A stretch of DNA of 64,000 nucleotides from Collinsella sp. AF08-23 (GCF_003479805.1 NZ_QUHV01000001.1:1-64000); one strand, 5' to 3'. Shown: positions 1 to 9,968, counted from the first letter of the stretch. A program made the numbers and translations. Notes: generated by a model not told the origin, from the sequence alone.

Positions 1-39
1 AGAGCATTTCCCAGTTGACAAAACTATAGGAACACCCCC

Positions 40-68
40 CACGTCTGCGACATTTTGTCGCAGACGTG
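40..68. repeat. Perfect 13-bp hairpin upstream of purA
   Basis: Arms at 40-52 and 56-68 are exactly complementary with a 3-nt loop (arm CACGTCTGCGACA). No long T tract follows, so a simple intrinsic terminator is not obvious. It may end the gene left of the window or be a short palindromic repeat. Confidence 0.6.
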
Positions 69-127
69 TCGCAGCGTGTTCGCCGGCAGGGGGCGTGTCT
101 AGCCCTATTGAGTAATGGTGGAATGAG

Positions 128-175
128 GCCCCGTGCCGCATCGCTGGCGGCGCGGGGCCGTAGTACGCCTATAAT
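128..175 (+). promoter_or_regulatory. Likely purA promoter region with GC-rich hairpin
   Basis: A GC-rich imperfect inverted repeat spans 128-160 (GGCCCCG ... CGGGGCC). A consensus -10 hexamer TATAAT lies at 170-175, about 100 nt before the purA start. No good -35 hexamer is visible, because the hairpin occupies that position. The rest of 1-278 holds no convincing gene. Confidence 0.45.
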
Positions 176-278
176 GGGAACGCTGGGTCGATTTTGCCCG
201 GCCGTGCCGGATAAACCCCCGGCGTACAAGACGACTCGTGCGGATCAAGCCTCCGCGCGCACGGAATGAGGAGTAGTC

Positions 279-1565
<1,287 letters not shown>

Positions 1566-1567
1566 CG

Positions 1568-1664
1568 GACTTCCCAGCCACCCGAAGCTCGGGGTTCACT
1601 CGTCGGTCGCCGCACGCTAGGCGTGCTCCCTCCTCGTTCACCCCGATCTTCGGCACCTGGAAAG
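1568..1664. repeat. Long imperfect inverted repeat between purA and purD
   Basis: The core stem pairs 1582-1595 (CCGAAG..CGGGGT) with 1640-1653 (ACCCCG..CTTCGG), with one 2-nt internal mismatch. Weaker outer pairing reaches about 1568 and 1664. The loop is about 44 nt. A second small GC hairpin lies at 1713-1732, just before the purD ribosome site. This could be a purA terminator or a leader structure for purD. Confidence 0.45.
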
Positions 1665-1752
1665 CCCGTTACCTCGGACCTGAGATACATCTCTGGTTGA
1701 GTTAATTTTGAGCGGGCTCCGTTTGGGGCCCGTTCGTGCATAAGGAGGACGC

Positions 1753-3060
1753 ATGAGCGCAACCGAGAACACTATCGACATCCTGCTGCTCGGCAGCGGC
1801 GGTCGCGAGCACGCCCTGGCGGCGAAGCTTGCCGAGTCCCCGCTTTGCGGCACCCTGTACATCGCCCCGGGCAATGGCGGAACGCTTGCCGTGGGCGAGA
1901 ACGTGGCGCTTGATGCCGAGGACCCCGCCGCCGTGGCGGACTTCGCCCGCGAGACCGGCTGCGGCTTGGTCGTCATTGGCCCCGAGGCTCCGCTCGTGGT
2001 GGGCGTCGCCGACGCGGTGCGCGCAGCTGGCATCCCGTGCTTTGGCCCGGGTGCCGAGGGTGCTCAGCTTGAGGGCTCCAAGCGCTTCTCCAAGGAGCTC
2101 ATGGCCCGCGCCGGCATTCCCACAGCGGCGTACGGCTCCTTTACCAGCGAGGATGAGGCACTTGCGTACGTGCGCGAGCAGGGCGCCCCGGTGGTCGTGA
2201 AGGCCGATGGCCTTGCGGCAGGCAAGGGCGTCGTGGTGGCGCTCACACTCGACGAGGCGCTGAACGCCGTGCACGGGTGCTTCGACGGCGCCTTTGGCGA
2301 CGCGGGCAGCACCGTGGTCATTGAGGAGATGCTCACCGGCCCCGAGTGCACGTTGCTGGCCTTCACCGACGGCAAGACGGTTCGCCCCATGGCCACCTCG
2401 CAGGACCACAAGCGCGCCCTCGAGGGCGATTTGGGCCCCAATACCGGCGGCATGGGCGTGTACAGCCCGGTGCCGATCGTGACGCCCGAGGAGCATGCCG
2501 AGATGTGCCGCATCCTCGAGGAGACCATCGCCGCCACGCAGCGTGAGGGCATCGACTATCGTGGCTGCCTGTACGGCGGCTTCATGCTCACGCCCCAGGG
2601 CCCCAAGGTGATCGAGTACAACGCGCGCTTTGGCGACCCCGAGACTGAGGTCCTCATGCCGCGCCTTAAGAGCGACCTGGTCGAGGTCATGCTGGCCTGC
2701 GCCGAGCGTCGTTTGGATGAGATCGAGCTTGAGTGGCGCGACGAGTGGGCCGTCTCCGTGGTTCTCACGAGCGCCGGCTACCCCGGTTCGTACGAAAAGG
2801 GCAAGGCCATCACCGGTATCGAGGATGCCGAGGCCATGGAGAACGTGACCGTGTACCACGCCGGCACCGCCATGACCGACGCCGGCGAGCTCGTGACCTC
2901 GGGCGGCCGCGTGCTCGACGTGACGGCGTTGGGCGACACCTTTGAGGCCGCCCGCGACTTGGCGTACGCTGCCTGCGATAAGATCGACTTCGAGGGCAAG
3001 ACGCTTCGTCACGACATCGGTCTGCGCGCCCTGCGCGGCCGCGACGCCTGGGACGCATAG
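1753..3060 (+). CDS. purD: Phosphoribosylamine-glycine ligase (GAR synthetase)
   Basis: Second step of de novo purine synthesis: ATP-dependent ligation of glycine to phosphoribosylamine. The 435 residues are typical. Visible marks are the N-terminal LLGSGGREHALAAKL, the ATP-grasp segment from EGSKRFSKELMARAGIP onward, GMGVYSPVP, and the metal/substrate segment NARFGDPETEVLMPRL. The start at 1753 has a close AAGGAGG site. It is near purA and 9 kb upstream of purF-purM-purN, so the purine genes are scattered over 16 kb. Confidence 0.97.
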   Translation: MSATENTIDILLLGSGGREHALAAKLAESPLCGTLYIAPGNGGTLAVGENVALDAEDPAAVADFARETGCGLVVIGPEAPLVVGVADAVRAAGIPCFGPGAEGAQLEGSKRFSKELMARAGIPTAAYGSFTSEDEALAYVREQGAPVVVKADGLAAGKGVVVALTLDEALNAVHGCFDGAFGDAGSTVVIEEMLTGPECTLLAFTDGKTVRPMATSQDHKRALEGDLGPNTGGMGVYSPVPIVTPEEHAEMCRILEETIAATQREGIDYRGCLYGGFMLTPQGPKVIEYNARFGDPETEVLMPRLKSDLVEVMLACAERRLDEIELEWRDEWAVSVVLTSAGYPGSYEKGKAITGIEDAEAMENVTVYHAGTAMTDAGELVTSGGRVLDVTALGDTFEAARDLAYAACDKIDFEGKTLRHDIGLRALRGRDAWDA

Positions 3061-3102
3061 GGTCGCCGTACTTTGCGCTGACCGCTCTCATGGGACGAAG
3101 AG

Positions 3103-3157
3103 GGTAGGAATGTCGAAAATCGGCGTCAAATTTCGACGTTTTTTCGACATTCCTACC
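3103..3157. repeat. GTCGAAAA-type hairpin repeat, copy 1
   Basis: A perfect 17-bp stem pairs 3103-3119 with 3141-3157. The inner part is GTCGAAAA / TTTTCGAC, and the loop is 21 nt with its own small CGTC/GACG pairing. It shares this architecture with the element at 14052-14112 although the outer arms differ. It lies between purD and the Nudix gene and ends 33 nt before the latter's start. Confidence 0.7.
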
Positions 3158-3190
3158 TCTCATTTCAAAGATGCAAGTAGGAGGATGACG

Positions 3191-3844
3191 ATGATGGACG
3201 AAGGGCGGAACGAGGAGTTCGAAGCCGAGGTCGTTGAAGCGGAGGCTAACGAGATGGAGCAGACCGAGCCCGCCTTGGTGCTCGGCGACGACGATCCGCG
3301 CGATGCTGGGCTGCACGAGCGCATCCTCTCGGAGGAGCAGGCCTGGAAGGGCAAGTTCCTCGATGTGCGCAGCGCTCAGGTCGAGCTGCCGAACGGGCGC
3401 ATCGCTGGTCGCGATCTGGTTCGGCATCCGGGTGCCTCCGCCGTGGTTGCGCTCACCTCAAGCGGCAAGATTGTGCTGGTGCGTCAGTATCGCACGGCGA
3501 TTGATCGCGTGACGGTTGAGATACCCGCCGGAAAGCTCGATCCGGGCGAGGACCCGATCGAATGCGCAAAGCGCGAGCTGCTTGAAGAAACAGGCTTTAA
3601 GGCATCGCGCATTCAGTACCTCACCACGATTGCGACCACGCCCGGCTTTTGCGATGAGGTCATTCACATCTACATGGCCACGGGACTCACGTTTGCCGGC
3701 GCGCACCCGGATGACGACGAGTTCGTGAACGTGGACCTGGTGCCGCTTGCGGAGCTCATCGATGCGGTGCTCGACGGCAAGATCGAGGACGCAAAGACCG
3801 TCGTGGGCGCGCTCGCCTGCGACGCGATCTCGCATCGGCTGTAG
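3191..3844 (+). CDS. Nudix hydrolase, ADP-ribose pyrophosphatase type
   Basis: Predicted to hydrolyse a nucleoside diphosphate linked to another group, with ADP-ribose or a nucleotide sugar most likely. The complete Nudix box runs from about residue 114 to 136 (GKLDPGEDPIEC then AKRELLEETGF, fitting Gx5Ex7REUxEExGU). Upstream VRQYRTAIDRVTVEIPAG is typical of the ADP-ribose pyrophosphatase group. ATGs at 3185, 3191 and 3194 are all in frame. AGGAGG at 3179-3184 directly abuts the first, so 3191 or 3194 is preferred. The first 45 residues are acidic and outside the domain. Substrate cannot be read from the sequence. Confidence 0.85.
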   Translation: MMDEGRNEEFEAEVVEAEANEMEQTEPALVLGDDDPRDAGLHERILSEEQAWKGKFLDVRSAQVELPNGRIAGRDLVRHPGASAVVALTSSGKIVLVRQYRTAIDRVTVEIPAGKLDPGEDPIECAKRELLEETGFKASRIQYLTTIATTPGFCDEVIHIYMATGLTFAGAHPDDDEFVNVDLVPLAELIDAVLDGKIEDAKTVVGALACDAISHRL

Positions 3845-3853
3845 CTGGCCGGC

Positions 3854-3929
3854 GGCGGGGGAGGGTATTTACACCTGGGCTGGTCCTCGTTCCTGCGGAA
3901 TCGCCCAGGCGCAAAAACCCTCCCCCGCC
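3854..3929. repeat. Nested hairpin after the Nudix gene
   Basis: A perfect 13-bp outer stem pairs 3854-3866 (GGCGGGGGAGGGT) with 3917-3929. An inner 7-bp stem pairs CCTGGGC at 3875-3881 with GCCCAGG at 3903-3909. It starts about 10 nt after the Nudix stop. A terminator is possible, but there is no trailing T run. Confidence 0.5.
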
Positions 3930-4027
3930 ACCTGCGTTGACCTGCTCGGCGAGATTGCGGCGCGGGGGAGAGCGCCCGTGGGACGGTCGGGTTTGCTAGA
4001 GTGAAGGGTTTGTTGAGGGCTTTGCCT

Positions 4028-5803
4028 ATGTTCAAACGGTTTCTTTCCTATTATGGGCCCGAGAAGGGGCTTTTTATTGCGGACACGCTGTGTGCACTGG
4101 TGCTTGCTGGCATTGACTTGGCGTTTCCGAGCATCCTGCGCGGCCTGACCAACGGGCTGTTCACCGAGGGGCAGGCCGCCATTATGGGCGCGCTGGGGTA
4201 TATCGCCGCTGGCCTCATCATTCTCTACGCGATTCGCTGCGCGTGCCGGTACTTCGTGTCGGCGCAGGGCCACATCATGGGCGCCCGCATGGAGTCGCGT
4301 ATGCGCGAGGAGCTGTTCGACCAGTACGAGCGATTCAGCTTCGCCTATTTCGACGCCCACAACTCCGGCGACATGATGAGCCGCGTGGTCAACGACCTGT
4401 TCGACATCTGCGAGGCGGCGCACCACGTGCCCGAGTGGATCATCATCTGCGGTATCGAGATCATCGGCGCCTTCGTGATCCTCTTCACCATTTCTCCGGT
4501 GCTGGCGGGCGCGATGGCACTCATCACCGCCGTGTTCGTTGTGATCATGGTGCGCCAGAACTTCCATATGCGCGCCGTGTTCGCCGACAACCGCCATCGC
4601 ATTTCCGACGTGAATGCGCAGCTCCAAGACTCGCTCGCCGGGATGCGCGTGGTGAAGTCGTTTGCCAACGAGGAAACGGAGCGCGCCAAGTTCCGCGCCT
4701 CCAACGACCGTTATCTCGACTCCAAGGTCGCGCAGTACCACGTGATGGGAAGTTACCAGGCCACCAGCGCGCTCATGACTGGCGTGCTGTACGTGACCAT
4801 CGTGGTGCTCGGCGGCTATCTGGTGGCTCAGGGGCAGATGACGGCCGTCGACATGGCGACGTTCGCGCTGTACATCTCGCTGTTCGCCACACCCATCGAG
4901 ACGCTCGTGAACTCCACGGAGAACTTCCAGAAGGCCGCCGCAGGTTTCCACCGCATGGACGAAGTGCTGCAGACAGCCCCCGACATCCAGGATAGGCCCG
5001 GTGCTACCGAGCTGCAGGTACGCCAGGGCGCCATCGAGTATCGCGACGTCTGCTTCTCCTACCCCGACGCCGAGATCGGAGAGGACGGCGCCGAGCGCGA
5101 GCGACCGGTCATCGACCACATGAGCCTCAGCATTCGCCCGGGCGAGACGATCGCGCTCGTGGGGCCCTCCGGTGGCGGTAAGTCCACCACGTGTTCGCTG
5201 CTTCCGCGTTTTTACGATGTGACGTCCGGTTCGATTTCCATTGACGGCCAGGACGTGCGCTCGGTGACGCAAAAGAGCCTGCGCCGCGCCATCGGTTTGG
5301 TGCAGCAGGACGTCTATCTGTTCGACGGCACGCTGCGCGAGAACATCGCCTACGGCCGCCCGGGCGCGACGGACAAGGAGATCGAGGACGCGGCGCGTAA
5401 AGCGAACATCCATGATTTCATTGCCAGCTTGCCTGAGGGATACGACACGCTGGTGGGAGAGCGCGGCAGTCGCCTTTCCGGAGGCCAGAAGCAGCGCGTG
5501 GCCATTGCGCGCGTGTTCCTCAAGAACCCCGCGATCCTAATCTTGGACGAGGCGACCTCTGCCCTCGACAACGAGAGCGAGGAGGCCGTTCAGGAATCTC
5601 TCGAGCGCCTTGCTGCCGACCGCACCACGATCATCATCGCGCACCGTCTCTCCACCATTAAAAACGCGGATGAAATCGCGACGGTTGAGCATGGTCGCGT
5701 TGTGGAGCGCGGCACGCACGACGAGCTTCTCGCGCGCGGCGGTACGTATGCCCGTTACTATCGGATGCAGTTTGAGGGCACGCGGGCGCGCGACGTGAGG
5801 TAG
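4028..5803 (+). CDS. ABC transporter, fused membrane and ATPase domains (exporter type)
   Basis: Half-transporter of the MsbA/LmrA-like exporter class that should work as a dimer in the cytoplasmic membrane. The N-terminal 320 or so residues carry six membrane segments. The C-terminal ATPase has Walker A GPSGGGKST near residue 379, the signature LSGGQKQR near 482, Walker B ILILDEATSALD near 505 and the switch histidine in IIIAHRLST. A GTG at 4001 is also open, but it lacks a ribosome site, whereas ATG 4028 follows GAGGG at a normal distance. The next gene starts 3 nt after the stop, so the two are probably translated together. Substrate is unknown. Confidence 0.85.
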   Translation: MFKRFLSYYGPEKGLFIADTLCALVLAGIDLAFPSILRGLTNGLFTEGQAAIMGALGYIAAGLIILYAIRCACRYFVSAQGHIMGARMESRMREELFDQYERFSFAYFDAHNSGDMMSRVVNDLFDICEAAHHVPEWIIICGIEIIGAFVILFTISPVLAGAMALITAVFVVIMVRQNFHMRAVFADNRHRISDVNAQLQDSLAGMRVVKSFANEETERAKFRASNDRYLDSKVAQYHVMGSYQATSALMTGVLYVTIVVLGGYLVAQGQMTAVDMATFALYISLFATPIETLVNSTENFQKAAAGFHRMDEVLQTAPDIQDRPGATELQVRQGAIEYRDVCFSYPDAEIGEDGAERERPVIDHMSLSIRPGETIALVGPSGGGKSTTCSLLPRFYDVTSGSISIDGQDVRSVTQKSLRRAIGLVQQDVYLFDGTLRENIAYGRPGATDKEIEDAARKANIHDFIASLPEGYDTLVGERGSRLSGGQKQRVAIARVFLKNPAILILDEATSALDNESEEAVQESLERLAADRTTIIIAHRLSTIKNADEIATVEHGRVVERGTHDELLARGGTYARYYRMQFEGTRARDVR

Positions 5804-5806
5804 GCG

Positions 5807-6715
5807 ATGAGCAGCAAGCACAATATGACACCCGACGAGGCGGAGGAGCTTTTTTCCGAACTCGATTCCTCTGGCGTACTCGATCCCAATCGAGCAGCAG
5901 CGCGCGAGGGGAGGCTCAAGCGTCGGCTGCTCGCGCGACGGACGGCGGGCGAGGCCGCGGAAGCTGAGCGCGATGCCGCCGACCACGAGCGCTCGCAGGC
6001 GCGTGCCGGCAAAATCGACCCGCTGTCAGAGCAAGATCCGTCGGGCTCGCAGGTAAGTAAGGCGATTTCCCGCACTGCCATTGCGGTTATCCTGGGCGTA
6101 TTCGTGTTTGTGATGGGCATGCAGATCGTGTACGGCGTGAGCAGGCGCCTGAACACGGCGAACCTGTCCGAGCGCACCAACGTCGACACGGTCTCGCACG
6201 CAATGGAATCGGGCGTGGAGTGGGGTAACGGCTTCACGCAGTTTCCCGACGATTTCACGGTGGATGAGGCGAGCGAGAAGACCGGAGCGGTCGAGGTCTC
6301 CGTGGTGGACACGGATTCGCGCAACGAGCTTGAGATTCTGTCGAACTCGCAGATTCAGGCGAGCGCCTTGGCGACCAACGCGCTGCTCAACGATAAGATC
6401 AACCGTGTTGTCTACAACGTGTACGCGCTTGTGGATAGCAAAGGCGCGTATCAGCACGATAGCCTGTTCGGCTTTGTTCCCGCGCGTGGAACGCGTCGCG
6501 CGATGCTCACGTTTGTGTGGACCAAGTCGCAGTCGAGCACGCCGACGAACATCGACTGGGAGCTCAAGATCATCGGTATGGATGACGACCTTGCCGAGGC
6601 TATTCAGGAGCAGGTGAATTCGGTGAGCTCGCTCACGGAGAACCCCGGCGCCACGCAGAGCGAGATCGACGAGGAACTCACCCTGCGCGACAAAGACGCC
6701 CTGTTGGCGGAGTAG
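5807..6715 (+). CDS. Single-pass membrane protein of unknown function
   Basis: I do not recognise a family. The 302-residue product has a charged, Ala/Glu/Arg-rich cytoplasmic N-terminus of about 85 residues. One membrane helix follows at about 86-108 (AIAVILGVFVFVMGMQI), then an extracytoplasmic domain of about 190 residues. That domain has several short predicted beta strands (VYNVYALVDSKGAY, RRAMLTFVW). It begins 3 nt after the ABC exporter stop, which implies cotranscription and perhaps a role as an accessory subunit. It contains no cysteines or obvious catalytic motifs. Confidence 0.6.
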   Translation: MSSKHNMTPDEAEELFSELDSSGVLDPNRAAAREGRLKRRLLARRTAGEAAEAERDAADHERSQARAGKIDPLSEQDPSGSQVSKAISRTAIAVILGVFVFVMGMQIVYGVSRRLNTANLSERTNVDTVSHAMESGVEWGNGFTQFPDDFTVDEASEKTGAVEVSVVDTDSRNELEILSNSQIQASALATNALLNDKINRVVYNVYALVDSKGAYQHDSLFGFVPARGTRRAMLTFVWTKSQSSTPTNIDWELKIIGMDDDLAEAIQEQVNSVSSLTENPGATQSEIDEELTLRDKDALLAE

Positions 6716-6764
6716 GGAGCGGGCCGCGGCGTCGGCCGTGCCAGTCCGGTCCGGGGCATTTGGC

Positions 6765-6794
6765 GTGCCAATTGGGGACGTGCCCCTTTGGCAC
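6765..6794. repeat. REP-like hairpin (GGGGAC...CCCC type)
   Basis: The 30-nt imperfect palindrome has arms GTGCCA / TGGCAC and inner GGGG / CCCC. It is nearly identical to the copy at 13992-14021. It lies between two convergent genes and could also stop transcription from both sides. Confidence 0.65.
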
Positions 6795-6830
6795 ACCCAG
6801 GGGTGCACCGCGGGTGCGGCGCACGCGGGC

Positions 6831-7697
6831 TTAGCCCAGCAGAGCTGCGACCTTGCCGAGGGTGGGCTCGAAGGAGACGCCGCGCATCTCGAAATCGGGC
6901 TGCTCAACGGTCACACGCATGGCGTCGCGGACGAGGTCGCCCGCGAACTCAACGGCCTCGCGCGTGGTACGGCCGGTGTAGATGGCGGCGGTTAGCGCGC
7001 TGGCGAACAGGTCACCCGTGCCATGGAGCATGTAGGGGAGAAGCTCACTGGAGACCTCCTCCACGGCGCCGCCGTCGGCTGCGCTCGCGATGTAGTTGCG
7101 GATGATGGGCTCGCCCTCGTGCACGACGCCCTTGATGACGACGGTCTTGGCGCCCATGTCGAGTAGGGCGCTGGCGTTTTTCTGCACGAACTCAATGGAG
7201 ACGTCCTGACCCTCGTAGGGGATGCCCGTGAGGATGGACGCCTCGGTGAGGTTGGGTGTGAGGACGTCGGCACCGTCGACGAGCGCGGCCATGGCCTTGC
7301 ACAACTCGTCGGTGTAGGTGGGGTACTTCACGCCACCGTCGCCCATGACGGGGTCGACGATGCGCAGGGCGTTCGGGTACTCGCGGTACAGGCGCTGGAT
7401 GACGGCGACCTGCTCGGCCGAGCCAAGGAAGCCCGAATACACGCCGTCGAGCTCCACGTTCTCCTCGCGCCAGGCGTCGAGGTAGGCCTCGAGCATGTCG
7501 GTGGTGTCGTGCATGTGGAAGACGGGGAACTTGGTGTGGGCGCTAAAGAGGGCCGTGGGCACCGGGCAGACGTCGACGCCCGCCGCACTGAGCACGGGGA
7601 TCGCCACGCCGAGTGAGCACTTGCCGTAACCGCACATGTCGTGCACGGCCGCCACGCGCGGAATGTACGCGCCTTCACGCTGATAGAGTTTGGTCAT
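6831..7697 (-). CDS. pdxY: Pyridoxal/pyridoxamine kinase-like protein
   Basis: Predicted ATP-dependent kinase of vitamin B6 vitamers in the ribokinase-like fold. The 288 residues match PdxK/PdxY proteins. The N-terminal HDMCGYGKCSLGVAIPVLSA resembles the substrate-binding segment of this group. TPNLTEASILTG and the catalytic GTGDLFASAL with its aspartate lie in the second half. ATG 7697 has AAAGGAA about 8 nt upstream. It diverges from the phosphohexomutase gene across about 280 nt of shared promoter region. The kinase assignment is firm; the choice between pyridoxal and pyridoxamine is not. Confidence 0.85.
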   Translation of the reverse strand: MTKLYQREGAYIPRVAAVHDMCGYGKCSLGVAIPVLSAAGVDVCPVPTALFSAHTKFPVFHMHDTTDMLEAYLDAWREENVELDGVYSGFLGSAEQVAVIQRLYREYPNALRIVDPVMGDGGVKYPTYTDELCKAMAALVDGADVLTPNLTEASILTGIPYEGQDVSIEFVQKNASALLDMGAKTVVIKGVVHEGEPIIRNYIASAADGGAVEEVSSELLPYMLHGTGDLFASALTAAIYTGRTTREAVEFAGDLVRDAMRVTVEQPDFEMRGVSFEPTLGKVAALLG

Positions 7698-7978
7698 GAT
7701 TCAATTCCTTTCCGCGGACTTATGGACCAGCGTACGGCTCAACAGGATAGGTCAATTCCCGATAAGGTACGTAGGAGTTTTACAAATGTTCATCTTGCAT
7801 TTGGGCTAGATGTGAGTTGGGAAAATCGCGCCATTTGCCCTTTTGACCCCTCACCGAATATTCCGCTTGCGACTCGGGGAATTTGCCACGCCTGGCGGCA
7901 TGAGGGCGTATGATGCAGATATCCGCGTCCGTTTTGGGCGGGCGCCGCACGGTAAGTTGGATTGGGAAAGGTAAGACC

Positions 7979-9673
7979 ATGGCTGATGTGCATGAGCTTC
8001 TCGCCACGTGGATCGAGAATGTCACTGATGAAGGGCTTCTCGCCGAGCTGAAGGCGATGAAGGAGGCGGGCGACGAGAGCGCGATCACCGATGCGTTCTT
8101 CCAGGACCTCGCATTCGGCACTGCGGGCTTGCGCGGCACGCTGGGGGCCGGCACCAACCGCATGAACATCTACACCGTCGGCCGCGCCACGCAGGGCTTC
8201 GCCGACTACCTGGTGAAGAACTTCGAGAACCCCACGGTCGCTATCGCGCGCGATAGCCGCAACAATGGCGAGCTGTTCGTTAAGACCACCGCTGCCATCC
8301 TCGCGGCGAACGGCGTGACCTCCTACGTCTACCCCAAGATCTCCCCGGTGCCCACGCTCTCCTGGGCCACCCGCTACCTCGAGTGCTCCGGCGGCATCTG
8401 CATGACCGCGAGCCACAACCCCGCCGCCTACAACGGCTACAAGGCCTACGGCCCCGACGGCTGCCAGATCACCTCTGAGGCCGCTGACGCCATCTCCGCC
8501 GCCATGAACGCGTGTGACCCGTTCCATGACGTCAAGACCATGGACTTCGATGCCGCCGTCGAGCAGGGCCTGGTCAAGTGGATCGGCGACGAGGTGCTGG
8601 ACGCCTACTACGACGCCGTGGCCGCCAAGTCCGTGAACAACCTCACGCCCGAGCAGATCGCCAACGCCCCGCTCAAGCTCGTGTACACGCCGCTCAACGG
8701 CACGGGTCTGATTCCGGTCACTACCGTCCTCAACAAGGTTGGCGTGACCGACATCACCGTGGTCCCCGAGCAGCGCGACCCGGACGGCGACTTCCCCACC
8801 TGCCCGTATCCCAACCCCGAGATCCGCGAGGCCATGCAGAAGGGCATCGATCTGTGCCAGGAGGTCAAGCCCGACTTGCTACTCGCGACCGACCCCGACG
8901 CCGATCGTGTGGGCGTGGCCTGCGCCGATGGTGACGACTACACGTTGCTGACCGGCAACGAGATGGGCGTCCTGCTGCTCGACTACATCTGCAAGATGCG
9001 CGCCGAGCGTGGCGAGGATCTCTCCCGCAAGGTCGCCGTCACCACCATCGTGTCCTCTGCCATGGTTGACGCGCTGGCCGAGGAGTACGGCTTTGAGCTG
9101 CGCCGCTGCCTTACCGGCTTCAAGTACATCGGCGACATCATCACCGGCCTGTCCGACGCCGGCGAGGTCGACCGCTTCATCTTTGGCTTCGAGGAGAGCT
9201 ACGGCTATCTGTCCGGCGACCACGTGCGCGACAAGGACGCCGTCAATGCCTCCATGCTCATCTGCCAGATGGCCCAGTACTACAAACTGCAGGGCCTCAA
9301 CCTGGTTCAGGCCATGCGCGCGCTGTATGAGAAGTACGGCTACTATCACAACAAGACCGTCTCGCTGAGCTATCCCGGCGCCGACGGCGCCGCCAAGATG
9401 ACCGGCATCATGAAAGCCCTGCGCGCTGAGGCCCCCTCTGAGATCGCCGGCGCCAAGGTCGAGGCGGTCGTGGACTACGCGAACTGCGTGAATGGCCTGC
9501 CCAAGGCCGACGTTATCGAGTTCGACCTCGAGGGCGGCAACAAGGCCATCGTGCGTCCCTCCGGCACCGAGCCCAAGATCAAGCTCTACATCTTTGCCAA
9601 GGGCGAGGACGCCGCGGCCGCCGATGCACTCATTGCCGCAATCGAGGAAGATGGCCGCAAGCTGCTGTCCTAG
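7979..9673 (+). CDS. Alpha-D-phosphohexomutase (phosphoglucomutase/phosphomannomutase)
   Basis: Interconverts hexose 1- and 6-phosphates through a phosphoserine intermediate and so links glycolysis to cell-envelope sugar nucleotides. The 564 residues fit the long PGM2/PgcA-type branch. The active serine is S145 in TASHNPAAYNGYK, the metal loop is DPDADRVG near residue 306, the sugar loop is GFEESYGYL, and the phosphate loop is RPSGTEPKIKLY near 527. An upstream in-frame ATG at 7910 was rejected in favour of 7979, which has GGAAAGG at the right distance. A terminator follows at 9742-9779. Confidence 0.92.
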   Translation: MADVHELLATWIENVTDEGLLAELKAMKEAGDESAITDAFFQDLAFGTAGLRGTLGAGTNRMNIYTVGRATQGFADYLVKNFENPTVAIARDSRNNGELFVKTTAAILAANGVTSYVYPKISPVPTLSWATRYLECSGGICMTASHNPAAYNGYKAYGPDGCQITSEAADAISAAMNACDPFHDVKTMDFDAAVEQGLVKWIGDEVLDAYYDAVAAKSVNNLTPEQIANAPLKLVYTPLNGTGLIPVTTVLNKVGVTDITVVPEQRDPDGDFPTCPYPNPEIREAMQKGIDLCQEVKPDLLLATDPDADRVGVACADGDDYTLLTGNEMGVLLLDYICKMRAERGEDLSRKVAVTTIVSSAMVDALAEEYGFELRRCLTGFKYIGDIITGLSDAGEVDRFIFGFEESYGYLSGDHVRDKDAVNASMLICQMAQYYKLQGLNLVQAMRALYEKYGYYHNKTVSLSYPGADGAAKMTGIMKALRAEAPSEIAGAKVEAVVDYANCVNGLPKADVIEFDLEGGNKAIVRPSGTEPKIKLYIFAKGEDAAAADALIAAIEEDGRKLLS

Positions 9674-9741
9674 CGCGCAGTGATGTGCAATTAGGGACGG
9701 GTGCGTTTTATACATGCGTTTTCGCGCGTGTCCTGGAGCTG

Positions 9742-9779
9742 AAGACGGGCCGCTCGCTTTTGCGGGCGGTCCGTCTTTT
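9742..9779 (+). terminator. Rho-independent terminator after the phosphohexomutase
   Basis: The stem pairs AGACGG plus CCGCTCGC with GCGGGCGG plus CCGTCT around a TTTT loop, and a short T run follows. It sits about 70 nt after the stop codon. Confidence 0.75.
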
Positions 9780-9840
9780 GATGTTCGGCTGCGCTTGGGG
9801 CGCGTGGCGGGCGGTTGAGACGCGCCGAGCGCGAGTTGGG

Positions 9841-9968
9841 TGAGGTTTTTCGTATTGATTTTTAATTTCGGTTGGTAGCAGACATGGTTTGCAATGAAAA
9901 ACGCAGGTCGGACTCAGCTGAAATTACCTTGTACTCGCGGAATTGCAAAATTGATACGAAAAACCTCA
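9841..9968. repeat. 127-nt-class inverted-repeat element, copy A
   Basis: 128 nt bounded by a perfect 15-bp terminal inverted repeat: TGAGGTTTTTCGTAT at 9841-9855 against 9954-9968. The interior is 98 nt with no open frame. GCAGGT begins at offset 62 and TACTCGC at offset 91, the same offsets as in copy C. It lies between two convergent genes. The rest of 9674-10113 shows only a terminator. Confidence 0.75.

Noticed and set aside
66..269. Small frame before purA
   Set aside because: It covers the hairpins and the TATAAT box, lacks a ribosome site, and its product looks random.
1702..3012. 436-codon minus-strand frame opposite purD
   Set aside because: Complementary shadow of purD with no ribosome site or family features.
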